NCBI GenBank assembly: GCA_964610025.1
Contig: CAZSTX010000022.1
Location: 1 to 30,833, forward strand
DNA from: UBA5266 sp964610025
Lineage (GTDB): Bacteria; Bacteroidota; Bacteroidia; Bacteroidales; WCHB1-69
Direction: 5' to 3'
DNA length: 30,833 nucleotides
The position numbers and the translations under genes were made by a program. Numbering within the stretch: the first letter of the stretch is position 1; each line of letters opens with the position of its first letter. The notes under the pieces are model-generated. The model saw nothing but the letters and a program-made list of their open reading frames with translations. It did not search any database and was not told the origin of the DNA. Positions 8,181-15,835 of the stretch are shown one piece after another.

Positions 8181-9441
8181 TTGATTTTTTTAATTGTTTA
8201 AATATTTCTTCTACTGCAAAATGTATTTTAGTTACCACATTTTGTCTTGTTGGATATACAAAGTAAGTATGATTTAAATCAGAAAGATCAACGCAATCGC
8301 CTCTTTTCAGATGTTCGTATTCTATATGTATAGAGTAAGTGCTTGTTGCTGGCAATTCGAAATTGATAGGTTTTCCATTATCTAATATGCCGAAGAGTTT
8401 AAATCCATTTATTGTGTGTTGTAAAGTAGCTTTTCCTATATATAAATACCCATGTGGATTTGGTAAGCTATAGATTTTTACTTCGTCTTCAAAAAAATAG
8501 TTATTATCAATAATTTCTTTTTTTACATTTTCACGCATCCATTCATACCAATCTGGCACATGTGTAAAATAGTCTTCTCCTTCAATGGCTTTTAGTTCTC
8601 CTAATTCGGTTAATTCCCATTTCTTATTGCAGGCATTGCACCATAAAAATGTTTGTTGAGAGTCCATTTTACTTTCAGTTTTGCAATGTGGGCATTGATA
8701 TAAAAGTTTATGTAAGCCATTTGCTCTGTTTTTTTCATTAATGAGTATATTGTTATCTTTTTGCCACTTCCATTCATCGTAATAAAAAGCTTTTTCTATT
8801 TTTTGATTAATTTCTTCATGCGACAGATTATTTACATCGTCTTTTGTGATAATTTGTTCCATGTCGGTTTCATAACGTATATAGCGACGGAATTTACTCC
8901 AAAAAGGATTTGCCAAATAATGTCCATGACAATTTAAAACTACAACAGGTAAAAGGTTTAATTTTATTAATTTTCCTAATGATTCAGGCAATAGAGCAGT
9001 AGTTCCAGATAAAGAGTAACGTGCTTCGGGATAAATGACAAGGATATTGCGATTTTTATGTAATACGTGATGTATGTTTTTGATAAGATGTGTGTCGTTA
9101 GTAAATTTACGTTTAGAAATACCTCCTACTTGTTCTAATAACCATTTTATTCCTACAAATCCGTCTATTGCTACAATATAATTAGCCCTATAAGGAAAAA
9201 TTGCCATGGTCATTATTTTAAAATCATCAAATGCCATGTGTGTTGATAGCAATATATAAGGAGGTTTTAACCCTTTTATATTTTTACGGTTTATTTTTAA
9301 ACGATGATAAATAGCGCAAGGAATGCTTATTATCCAAGTGATTGGTAATAAGATTAGTCGTGTGCGTATTGGGTTGGTGGTTTTGTATATAGTTTGCTGC
9401 ATTCTTAATCTTTTAGATTTAAGCATAAATCTATATGACAT
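8170..9441 (-). CDS. PlsC-like lysophospholipid acyltransferase with zinc ribbon
   Basis: This 423-residue protein begins with a PlsC-type acyltransferase domain (about residues 30-215). It has a hydrophobic anchor at 29-46, the catalytic HX4D motif as HMAFDD (His68, Asp73) and a PEAR motif (138-141) in place of EGTR. These enzymes move an acyl chain onto a lysophospholipid or glycerol phosphate at the inner membrane. The second half is unusual: a four-Cys zinc ribbon (Cys250, 253, 268, 271) followed by about 150 residues I do not recognise, including a beta-rich stretch. That part may bind lipid, nucleic acid or a partner protein. The substrate is not determined. It is transcribed alone from a near-consensus element at 9480-9489. 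Confidence 0.75.
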   Translation of the reverse strand: MSYRFMLKSKRLRMQQTIYKTTNPIRTRLILLPITWIISIPCAIYHRLKINRKNIKGLKPPYILLSTHMAFDDFKIMTMAIFPYRANYIVAIDGFVGIKWLLEQVGGISKRKFTNDTHLIKNIHHVLHKNRNILVIYPEARYSLSGTTALLPESLGKLIKLNLLPVVVLNCHGHYLANPFWSKFRRYIRYETDMEQIITKDDVNNLSHEEINQKIEKAFYYDEWKWQKDNNILINEKNRANGLHKLLYQCPHCKTESKMDSQQTFLWCNACNKKWELTELGELKAIEGEDYFTHVPDWYEWMRENVKKEIIDNNYFFEDEVKIYSLPNPHGYLYIGKATLQHTINGFKLFGILDNGKPINFELPATSTYSIHIEYEHLKRGDCVDLSDLNHTYFVYPTRQNVVTKIHFAVEEIFKQLKKSTNT

Positions 9442-9479
9442 AGTAATAGTTTAAATGTGATAATAATTGACATTAGTGC

Positions 9480-9489
9480 AGCAAAAGTA
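9480..9489 (-). promoter_or_regulatory. Near-consensus -7 element for the acyltransferase gene
   Basis: The minus strand reads TACTTTTGCT, matching TAnnTTTGnA except for the last base, 39 bases before the ATG. Confidence 0.45.
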
Positions 9490-9530
9490 TAATATTTTTC
9501 ATATAAATATAGGATGGTTTTGAAAATATA

Positions 9531-9565
9531 AAAAAAAAGTGTCTAAAAATAGACACCTTTTTTTT
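9531..9565 (-). terminator. Terminator of the FKBP operon, symmetrical
   Basis: GTGTCTA (9539-9545) pairs with TAGACAC (9550-9556) around an AAAA loop. Eight A bases precede and eight T bases follow, so it can terminate in both directions. On the minus strand it begins directly at the FKBP stop codon. It also insulates the acyltransferase promoter from the operon. Confidence 0.85.
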
Positions 9566-10406
9566 ATTGAAAATTGATTAATGTTACTTCAAATAGAAGG
9601 GGAGTATATGGAGGTATCATATCTCCTGCGCCTTTGTCTCCGTAACCAATAGTAGAGGGGATAATAAATAATGCTTTTCCTCCTTTTTTCATCATTGCAA
9701 TGCCTTCATCCCAACCTTTAATAACATGTCCTTGTCCTAAAGGAAAAGAAAAAGGTTCGCCACGTTCTATTGAAGAGTCGAAAACGGTTCCATCTAACAA
9801 CATTCCTGTGTAGTGTACATAGCAAGTTTGTCCGATTGAAGGAGTTTTTCCTATTCCTTTTTTTGTCTCAATATAATACAATCCCGATGGGGTAGGTTCG
9901 GTAGTAATATGATTTTCGGATATGTAATTATTAATGAGTTGCTGTTCTTTGTCAATTAATAACTGTTGCGTAGTTGTTTTATATTCAACAACAGTTGTTA
10001 TTTTAGTTATTGCTATCGTAAACCATAGCATTGTTTTTTCGTTTACAAAATGAGGGATAAGACCATAGTTGTAAAAATTAAAATATTTTTGAGCATTGAT
10101 AATAAAAGAAGCAGAATCGCCTTCGTGCATCATAGACAAAGCTTCAAAGATATCGCCTTTAAATTTAGAAGGTTGCATCATTGTCGTAATTTCTTTGACG
10201 GGTTGTATGATAGAGTCTTCTTTTGTGCGAATTTCTAATCTTATGCTTATCACATCATCGTTTTGTGGCATATAGCCGGATAGATTTTTAGAATAAAATT
10301 TATAATATAATCCTGATTCTGTTTTTTTGTATCCTTTATATTCGTTGCAAGCAGTTAATATAAGAGGTAATGAGATTAATAAAATAAGCTTATTGATTGT
10401 TTTCAT
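9564..10406 (-). CDS. FKBP-type peptidyl-prolyl isomerase lipoprotein (second large paralogue)
   Basis: This 280-residue lipoprotein has a signal peptide with lipobox LTAC (acylated Cys20), so it faces the periplasm or outer membrane. Residues 45-140 look like a degenerate FKBP fold (MMHEGDSASFII). The C-terminal domain (190-280) is a well-kept FKBP: Tyr199 (HYTG), Phe209-Asp210 (FDSS), Val228-Ile229, Trp232 (IKGWDEG), Tyr255 and Phe272 all match ligand- and proline-contact residues of human FKBP12. It should speed folding of exported proteins by isomerising X-Pro bonds. It is the last gene of the operon, 8 bases after its paralogue, with a terminator at its stop codon. The client proteins are unknown. 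Confidence 0.88.
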   Translation of the reverse strand: MKTINKLILLISLPLILTACNEYKGYKKTESGLYYKFYSKNLSGYMPQNDDVISIRLEIRTKEDSIIQPVKEITTMMQPSKFKGDIFEALSMMHEGDSASFIINAQKYFNFYNYGLIPHFVNEKTMLWFTIAITKITTVVEYKTTTQQLLIDKEQQLINNYISENHITTEPTPSGLYYIETKKGIGKTPSIGQTCYVHYTGMLLDGTVFDSSIERGEPFSFPLGQGHVIKGWDEGIAMMKKGGKALFIIPSTIGYGDKGAGDMIPPYTPLLFEVTLINFQ

Positions 10407-10414
10407 TTTTATAA

Positions 10415-11293
10415 TTATTTAACTTTAAGTACTTCGATATCAAAAATAAGAGTTGCATAGGGTGGAATAGGGCTTTGTGGGCTGCCAATTCCATAAGCTA
10501 ATTTAGATGGTATAATTAATGTTGCTTTCCCATTTTCTTTCATTTTAAGTAATCCTTCGGTAAATCCTTTTATCATCATACCTTCCTGTAATACAAATTC
10601 TAATGGCTCTCTTCCTTCGCCAAGTGACGAATCGAATATGGTACCATCTAAGAGTTTTCCTGTATAATTAATAGTAATAGTTTTTCCTGTATCTACTTTA
10701 TTTCCTGTTCCTTTTACTGTTTCTATATAATACAATCCATTTTCTGTAGGTTTTTGTAGGATATTATTACGTTTGATATAGGCATTAATAGAATCTTGTT
10801 CTGAATTTTTAGCAATTTCGATAAGTGCTTCTTGTTCTTGTTGTTCTTTTTCTAATTCAGCTGCTGTAACAATTTCTTTTACTTTAATGTAATATAATAT
10901 TTTTTCATTGTTACCTGCTTTGTAAAATGGAGGCATTTGAGCACCCATTTTAGCGATAGAGTCTGCCGATATTGCAAAGGTGGCAGCATCTCCTACATGC
11001 ATCATTAGCAATCCTTCATAAAGGTCGCCTATAAAATCAGATTCTTTTACCATAAACAAACGTGTTGGTTCTCCTAAATTGCTAAATAATAAAGAGTCTT
11101 TAAATAGGATTTCCATTTCTGCCACTAATACATCGCCTATTTGTGCTTGCTGTGCTTTAGGGTTTTCAATGTCAAATTTATAGTTTAATCCTGATTTTGT
11201 TACTTTATAATCTTTTAGGTTTTTATTTCCACAAGCAGCCGTTAAGATTATCAGACATACGATGGTGCTGAGTATTGATGTTACTTTTTTCAT
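10415..11293 (-). CDS. FKBP-type peptidyl-prolyl isomerase lipoprotein (first large paralogue)
   Basis: This 292-residue lipoprotein has the same plan as its downstream neighbour: signal peptide ending ILTAAC (Cys21; Thr rather than Leu at -3, a loose lipobox), an eroded FKBP-like domain (about 45-140, with LLMMHVGDAATFAI), a Glu/Gln-rich helical linker (about 145-165) and a C-terminal FKBP domain (about 200-292). Conserved FKBP positions include Tyr210, Phe220-Asp221 and Tyr267, but the floor Trp of the pocket is Phe243 (IKGFTEG), a substitution that often lowers activity. The two genes probably arose by duplication. It lies 27 bases after the GldI-like gene in the same operon. Confidence 0.87.
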   Translation of the reverse strand: MKKVTSILSTIVCLIILTAACGNKNLKDYKVTKSGLNYKFDIENPKAQQAQIGDVLVAEMEILFKDSLLFSNLGEPTRLFMVKESDFIGDLYEGLLMMHVGDAATFAISADSIAKMGAQMPPFYKAGNNEKILYYIKVKEIVTAAELEKEQQEQEALIEIAKNSEQDSINAYIKRNNILQKPTENGLYYIETVKGTGNKVDTGKTITINYTGKLLDGTIFDSSLGEGREPLEFVLQEGMMIKGFTEGLLKMKENGKATLIIPSKLAYGIGSPQSPIPPYATLIFDIEVLKVK

Positions 11294-11320
11294 TTTAATT
11301 TGAATTTATTATTTTATTTT

Positions 11321-11851
11321 TTAATTAGTATTGAGTATTTCTATTTTATAAATTAACGTTGCGTAAGGCGGTATTTTATCGTTATCGCCTAAAATGCCAT
11401 AAGCTAAATGAGATGGTATAATGGCTCTTGCCTTATTGCCAACACGCATCATTTTTAGCAATTCGTGTAGTCCAACAGGTTCGTCTGATTGTTCAATGGT
11501 CATTGTTTTAATACCGTATTCGGTTGAATTATAGATTTCTTTTCCATTAATAAGAGAAATGCTATAGGAAAGTGATACTTTATCTCCTTTTGTTAATAGG
11601 TTCCCTTTTTGATTGCCATCAATACTGTAAAACATTCCTGTTCCTGTTGCTTGCATTTTCCAATTATATCGTTTTATGAGCAATTCTATATCTTTAGCTT
11701 CGTCTTTAACGATTAGTTTATTTGCATTTAATATATTTTCTTCTAAGTTGCTTATCGTTATTTTATTATTATCTTTTTTATTATGGCAAGCGAAAAAGAA
11801 ACTTGCTATAAAACTAAACATTAAAGGCAATAAATAATATTTATTTTTCAC
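11321..11851 (-). CDS. GldI-like FKBP-fold lipoprotein
   Basis: This 176-residue protein has a signal peptide with lipobox FFAC (Cys22), a short helical spacer and one FKBP-fold domain (about 75-176). Size, layout and details such as a GMFYSIDG lead-in and IPPYATLIYKIEIL end resemble GldI, the isomerase-like lipoprotein first defined in gliding Flavobacterium. Several FKBP pocket residues are replaced: the FD pair is Tyr107-Asn108 and the pocket Trp position is Leu, so it may act as a chaperone rather than an enzyme. It begins 1 base after the DHH phosphoesterase gene, a pairing I recall from other Bacteroidota. GldI identity is probable, not certain. Confidence 0.7.
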   Translation of the reverse strand: MKNKYYLLPLMFSFIASFFFACHNKKDNNKITISNLEENILNANKLIVKDEAKDIELLIKRYNWKMQATGTGMFYSIDGNQKGNLLTKGDKVSLSYSISLINGKEIYNSTEYGIKTMTIEQSDEPVGLHELLKMMRVGNKARAIIPSHLAYGILGDNDKIPPYATLIYKIEILNTN

Positions 11852-11852
11852 G

Positions 11853-12866
11853 TTAGTTGTGTTTTTTATATTCTTGTAATGTTTTTATAAAATAATCTAA
11901 TGTTTCATCCATAGATAGAAATGAATCAGCACCAGCTGCATTTTTATGCCCTCCTCCTTGAAAATATTTTCGAGCGTATTTATTGACATCAAAATTATTT
12001 TTTGAACGAAACGATATTCTTATTCTGTCTTTTCTTTCTACAAAAAAAGCAGTAAAATCTATTCCTTTTATCGACAAGCCACAATTAACAAATCCTTCGG
12101 TGTCGCCGTGTTTGTAAGAAAAGTGTTGTAAATCTTTTTGTGTAAGATAGATATAAGAGGTTGCATAGTCATATAAAACCTGTAAGCGGTTGAGCAGACA
12201 ATGTCCTAACAAATGCATGCGATTTTCAGAATAATTATTATATATCTGCCGTTGAATTTGTTCTCCATTAATACCCATGCCAATTAATTTGCTCATAATA
12301 GTATAAGTAGATTGATTATTGCATGAGTTGCTTAATGAATTGGTATCGGTAATAATTCCTACATAGAGATGTTCGGCTATACTTTTTGTCAGATGGTGTA
12401 TTGTGTCTAATTTTTTAAAAAGAAGATTGTATACTAATTCAGAAGTTGATGATACTGATGTAGTTTCTGTATAATAGATGTCAAAAATATCAGAGGGCGA
12501 TACATGATGATCTATCAATATTTTCAATCCTTTAGCTGCAAGTAGTGCATTTTCTAAAATATAAATACGATTAGCAGCATTAAAATCTATACAAAAAATC
12601 AAATCAGCTTCTGTTATTTTTTGCGTAGCTATATTAATATCATCTGTGGCAATTGTGATTTTATTTGCTCCATGCATCCATTGTAAAAATTCTGGAAAAG
12701 GATTAGGTGAAATAATATTTATTTTATGATTTTTAGTTTTTAAGTATTCAGATAAAGCTAAAGCAGAACCAATAGCATCTCCATCAGGATTGTAATGTAT
12801 GAGAATGGCAATGTGCTTTGGCTCGTTTAGAGTTTCTTTTAAAAATAAAATATCTTTTTTTTTCAA
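11853..12866 (-). CDS. nrnA: DHH/DHHA1 phosphoesterase, NrnA-type
   Basis: This 337-residue cytoplasmic enzyme has the DHH-family metal motifs in order: HYNPDGDAIGSA (His24, Asp28, Asp30), Asp95 (IDFNAANR), the DHH triplet at 120-122 (LIDHHVSP) and Asp175 (GIITDTNS). A C-terminal DHHA1 domain carries the GGGHKNAAGA substrate-binding loop near residue 305. NrnA proteins degrade 2- to 5-base RNA oligomers to mononucleotides and also dephosphorylate 3'-phosphoadenosine 5'-phosphate using Mn2+. Which activity dominates cannot be told here. The start is the ATG 16 bases after the preceding stop. It is directly followed by the GldI-like gene with a single base between. Confidence 0.87.
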   Translation of the reverse strand: MKKKDILFLKETLNEPKHIAILIHYNPDGDAIGSALALSEYLKTKNHKINIISPNPFPEFLQWMHGANKITIATDDINIATQKITEADLIFCIDFNAANRIYILENALLAAKGLKILIDHHVSPSDIFDIYYTETTSVSSTSELVYNLLFKKLDTIHHLTKSIAEHLYVGIITDTNSLSNSCNNQSTYTIMSKLIGMGINGEQIQRQIYNNYSENRMHLLGHCLLNRLQVLYDYATSYIYLTQKDLQHFSYKHGDTEGFVNCGLSIKGIDFTAFFVERKDRIRISFRSKNNFDVNKYARKYFQGGGHKNAAGADSFLSMDETLDYFIKTLQEYKKHN

Positions 12867-12882
12867 ATCTTTTTAAATTTTA

Positions 12883-14943
12883 TTATTTTTCAACTCTTAT
12901 TCTTGCATCTACAGCAATAATAGATGTAGAAGTAGCTAATAAAGGATTTAAATCCATTTCTGCTATTTCGGGTGCTGTCATTACAAGGGCAGAGACGCGT
13001 GCTACTAATTCGGCAAACATGTCGATATTTACGCCTTCATTACCACGTATTCCTTCCAGTATTTTATAGCCTTTTAATTGCTGTATAAGTGTTTTTGCTT
13101 CTGTTTTATTAACAGGAGTTATAGAAGTGTGTACGTCTTTCATGATTTCGACAAAAATACCTCCTAATCCAAATAAGATTTGATGACCAAAGTTTTCTTC
13201 TTTAGCTGCGCCAATAAAGATTTCGGTACCAAACAGCATGGGGTATAATTCGACTGCATATGTGTCTTTTATTTTTATCAGACGATTAAACTCTTTGCTA
13301 ACAGTCTCTTCGTCTTTTACATTCAATACAACACCTCCTACGTCTGATTTATGTAATGGACCAACAACTTTCATAACGAGCGGATAGCCAACTTCTCTTG
13401 CATAATTAATGGCTGCTTCTACGCTTGTTACTTCTTTTTCTTTTTTACAATTAATTTTTGCAGCATCTAATAAAGTACGTATGTCTTTTAATGAAAGATA
13501 GCCATTTTCGCAATTATCTATTACTTCTCTAATTGCTTTTGTGTCTACTGTTGGTAGTGTAGGATTGATAGGTTGTGGTTTAGGTGTGTTTACAATTTTT
13601 GCTAAAGCATTTCCAAAAACACATTCTTCAGGGAAATTAATACGATGTTTATTGTGTATAAAATCATGTATTTCATCTTTTACATTGATAATAGAAGGGA
13701 GAATGGGGAAAATAGGTTTTTTACACACTTTCATTTTTTCGTCAAGCAGTGCATAAACGTCCCAATTTGGAAATAATCCGGGAGACCCAAAAATGACAGC
13801 CATAGCATCAATATTATCAAAATCATTTTCGCAAGCATCTATAATATAGCCTAATTGTTCGGCGGTGCCAGTAGCTAAAAAATCGATAGGGTTGCTTACA
13901 GATGAGCCTGGAAATAATTTACTTAATAACTTATCTGCTGCTTTTCCTTCGATAGGCGGCACTTCTAATCCATTGTTTGACAGGGTGTCGGTTAGCATAA
14001 CAGCAGGTCCGCCGGCGTGGGTTATTACTGCTATGTTTTTACCTATTACTTCGGGGTGCATAAAAATAGAACAAACGGTTGTTAATTCTTCGCGATTGTG
14101 GCATCGTACAATTCCTGATTTTCGAAACAGTGCTTCGACGGCTGCGTCTGAAGTAGCTATTGCGCCTGTATGCGAAGATGCTGCACGACTTCCAGCAGTA
14201 GAACTTCCAGATTTAATGGCTGCTATTTTACATCCTTTATTAATCAACGAGCTTGCATGTTTAATCATTTTTTGTGGATGAGTTATTTTTTCCATGTATA
14301 TCATGATAACACGCGAACTATTTTCAGGATCAAAATTAAGGTCTAAGTGTTCTAATATATCTTCTATGCTTGTTTGAGCAGAATTTCCTACTGCCCATAC
14401 ACTATTAAAGGTTAATCCATTTGTTATTCCTTGTTCTTTTATAAATACGGCTGTAGCACCAGAGCCAGTAATAAAATCAACACCTTTTGAACTTACTGGT
14501 GGAATAGGAGCATCGAAAGCCCCGCAATAATTAGTGTTCCAAAATCCGGTACAATTAGGTCCAATTAGAGTTCCACCAACATTATTAATAGTGCTGACTA
14601 TTTGTTTTTCTAAAGCGAGTCCTTCTTCATTTTCTTCACTAAAGCCAGCAGATAAAATAATAAATCCTCGTGTATCTTTTTTATCTGCTAATATTTTAAT
14701 TGCTGCAGGACAGTATTTGGCTGCAATTGCTAATATAGCGCAATCAACAGTAGGAAGGTCTTCTACATTGGCAAAACAATCAATGCCTTGTATTTGTTGC
14801 TCTTTTGGATTTACCGTATATACTTTCCCTTTGAAGTTACTTTCTAATAGGTTTTTTAAGATTTTACCGCCCGGTTTTTGAATGTCGTTAGAAGCGCCTA
14901 TAACAACTATACTTTGTGGATTTAATAATTTTTGATGTATCAT
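12883..14943 (-). CDS. ADP-forming acyl-CoA (acetyl-CoA) synthetase, fused alpha-beta
   Basis: This 686-residue protein fuses both subunits of an NDP-forming acyl-CoA synthetase. The N-terminal half has a CoA-binding Rossmann domain (IVVIGASND, 12-20), then the succinyl-CoA-ligase-like part with the phosphorylated His258 in ASSHTGAIA. The C-terminal 230 residues are an ATP-grasp domain (YPLVMKVVGPLHKSDVGGV; LFGLGGIFVE). It converts acetyl-CoA or another acyl-CoA, ADP and phosphate to acid, CoA and ATP, so it can conserve energy at the end of fermentation. Fused forms are seen in several anaerobic bacteria and archaea. It lies 40 bases after the DUF4412-like gene and 16 before nrnA. The acyl substrate is not determined. 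Confidence 0.9.
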   Translation of the reverse strand: MIHQKLLNPQSIVVIGASNDIQKPGGKILKNLLESNFKGKVYTVNPKEQQIQGIDCFANVEDLPTVDCAILAIAAKYCPAAIKILADKKDTRGFIILSAGFSEENEEGLALEKQIVSTINNVGGTLIGPNCTGFWNTNYCGAFDAPIPPVSSKGVDFITGSGATAVFIKEQGITNGLTFNSVWAVGNSAQTSIEDILEHLDLNFDPENSSRVIMIYMEKITHPQKMIKHASSLINKGCKIAAIKSGSSTAGSRAASSHTGAIATSDAAVEALFRKSGIVRCHNREELTTVCSIFMHPEVIGKNIAVITHAGGPAVMLTDTLSNNGLEVPPIEGKAADKLLSKLFPGSSVSNPIDFLATGTAEQLGYIIDACENDFDNIDAMAVIFGSPGLFPNWDVYALLDEKMKVCKKPIFPILPSIINVKDEIHDFIHNKHRINFPEECVFGNALAKIVNTPKPQPINPTLPTVDTKAIREVIDNCENGYLSLKDIRTLLDAAKINCKKEKEVTSVEAAINYAREVGYPLVMKVVGPLHKSDVGGVVLNVKDEETVSKEFNRLIKIKDTYAVELYPMLFGTEIFIGAAKEENFGHQILFGLGGIFVEIMKDVHTSITPVNKTEAKTLIQQLKGYKILEGIRGNEGVNIDMFAELVARVSALVMTAPEIAEMDLNPLLATSTSIIAVDARIRVEK

Positions 14944-14983
14944 AGATTAGTTTTTCAAATTTATTTTTTTATTTTAAGTAATA

Positions 14984-15673
14984 TTAATTATCATTATTTT
15001 CTCTTGCTGCATTTACAGCTTCGATATATTCATCATAAGTAATAACCTGAAAGTTGGCAGGTAATAAAAATTCGGCAGGTTTTATTTTTTTCTTTTTAAC
15101 TTCTACTGCTTCGTAAATAATTTTTATATTTCCAATTATTTGTTCTTGGTATAATGGATATCCTTTTAGTCCTGGAGTGGAAAAATTAATATTTTCATCT
15201 CTCCCTATTTCTTCAGTAGTAAAATAAATCATTTTAGTTTCTGATTCTTTTTCAATATCTTCGATAATTAAGTCGTAGCGTTTGCAAACGTAATTGCATA
15301 TTGTTTTGGTTTCATCGGAAGGAATAATGGTATATTTTAAATATTCTTTTTCTTCGTCAAAATTTTCTTTTGATTTTTTTATAACTATTTGCTGCATTGG
15401 GTGATCAATGATAGTTAATTCTTGCGATGAGTCGCCTAAACTTACAATATGCTGTACAAATCCTTGCCCATTAATAGTGATTTTGGTATTGTTACCGGCT
15501 ATTGTAAAACTTAAGGATGTAGGTGCTGTAGCTAATTTTTGCGGGTCGATTTCGCCTTCGTATTTAATATTGAATTTTACTATTCCTGCAAATTCTTTTT
15601 TCTTTTGTGCTATTGTATTAATAGTTGTAAAACAATAGATTATTGTGAATACTAATATTGTTATTCGTTTCAT
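14984..15673 (-). CDS. Secreted DUF4412-like protein of unknown function
   Basis: A 229-residue protein with a signal peptide (about 1-22, ending NTIAQ). The mature part opens with FAGIVKFNIKYEG and is rich in short beta strands, with a single Cys pair (NYVCKRYDL region) and a C-terminal Lys-rich segment. This resembles DUF4412-type periplasmic proteins of Bacteroidota, which may bind a lipid or hydrophobic ligand; I am not certain of the family and give no function. It is first in the operon that continues through the acyl-CoA synthetase, nrnA and three FKBP genes, with a full-consensus promoter 46 bases upstream. Confidence 0.55.
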   Translation of the reverse strand: MKRITILVFTIIYCFTTINTIAQKKKEFAGIVKFNIKYEGEIDPQKLATAPTSLSFTIAGNNTKITINGQGFVQHIVSLGDSSQELTIIDHPMQQIVIKKSKENFDEEKEYLKYTIIPSDETKTICNYVCKRYDLIIEDIEKESETKMIYFTTEEIGRDENINFSTPGLKGYPLYQEQIIGNIKIIYEAVEVKKKKIKPAEFLLPANFQVITYDEYIEAVNAARENNDN

Positions 15674-15718
15674 TTTTATGTAATTTTATTTTATAATAAA
15701 GATGTTAATTTACTAAAG

Positions 15719-15728
15719 TGCAAAAGTA
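15719..15728 (-). promoter_or_regulatory. -7 promoter element for the 15673-9564 operon
   Basis: The minus strand reads TACTTTTGCA, a full match to TAnnTTTGnA. It lies between lepB and the DUF4412-like gene and would start transcription of the six-gene operon ending at the 9531-9565 terminator. Confidence 0.6.
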
Positions 15729-15835
15729 TGTAATATTTCTTTTGGTAGTTCATTTATATTGCTTTTAATTTTTAGATAAAATGATATTTTATTTATTTTG
15801 TAAAAGATAATTGAATAGTTTGAAAATAAGATGTT

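Noticed and set aside
13865..14281. 138-residue ORF on the plus strand opposite the acyl-CoA synthetase gene
   Set aside because: Shadow frame of a conserved gene; no start context or family match.
15777..15791. TAAAAT/ATTTTA hairpin after lepB as a terminator
   Set aside because: Six A-T pairs only and no T run in the minus direction.
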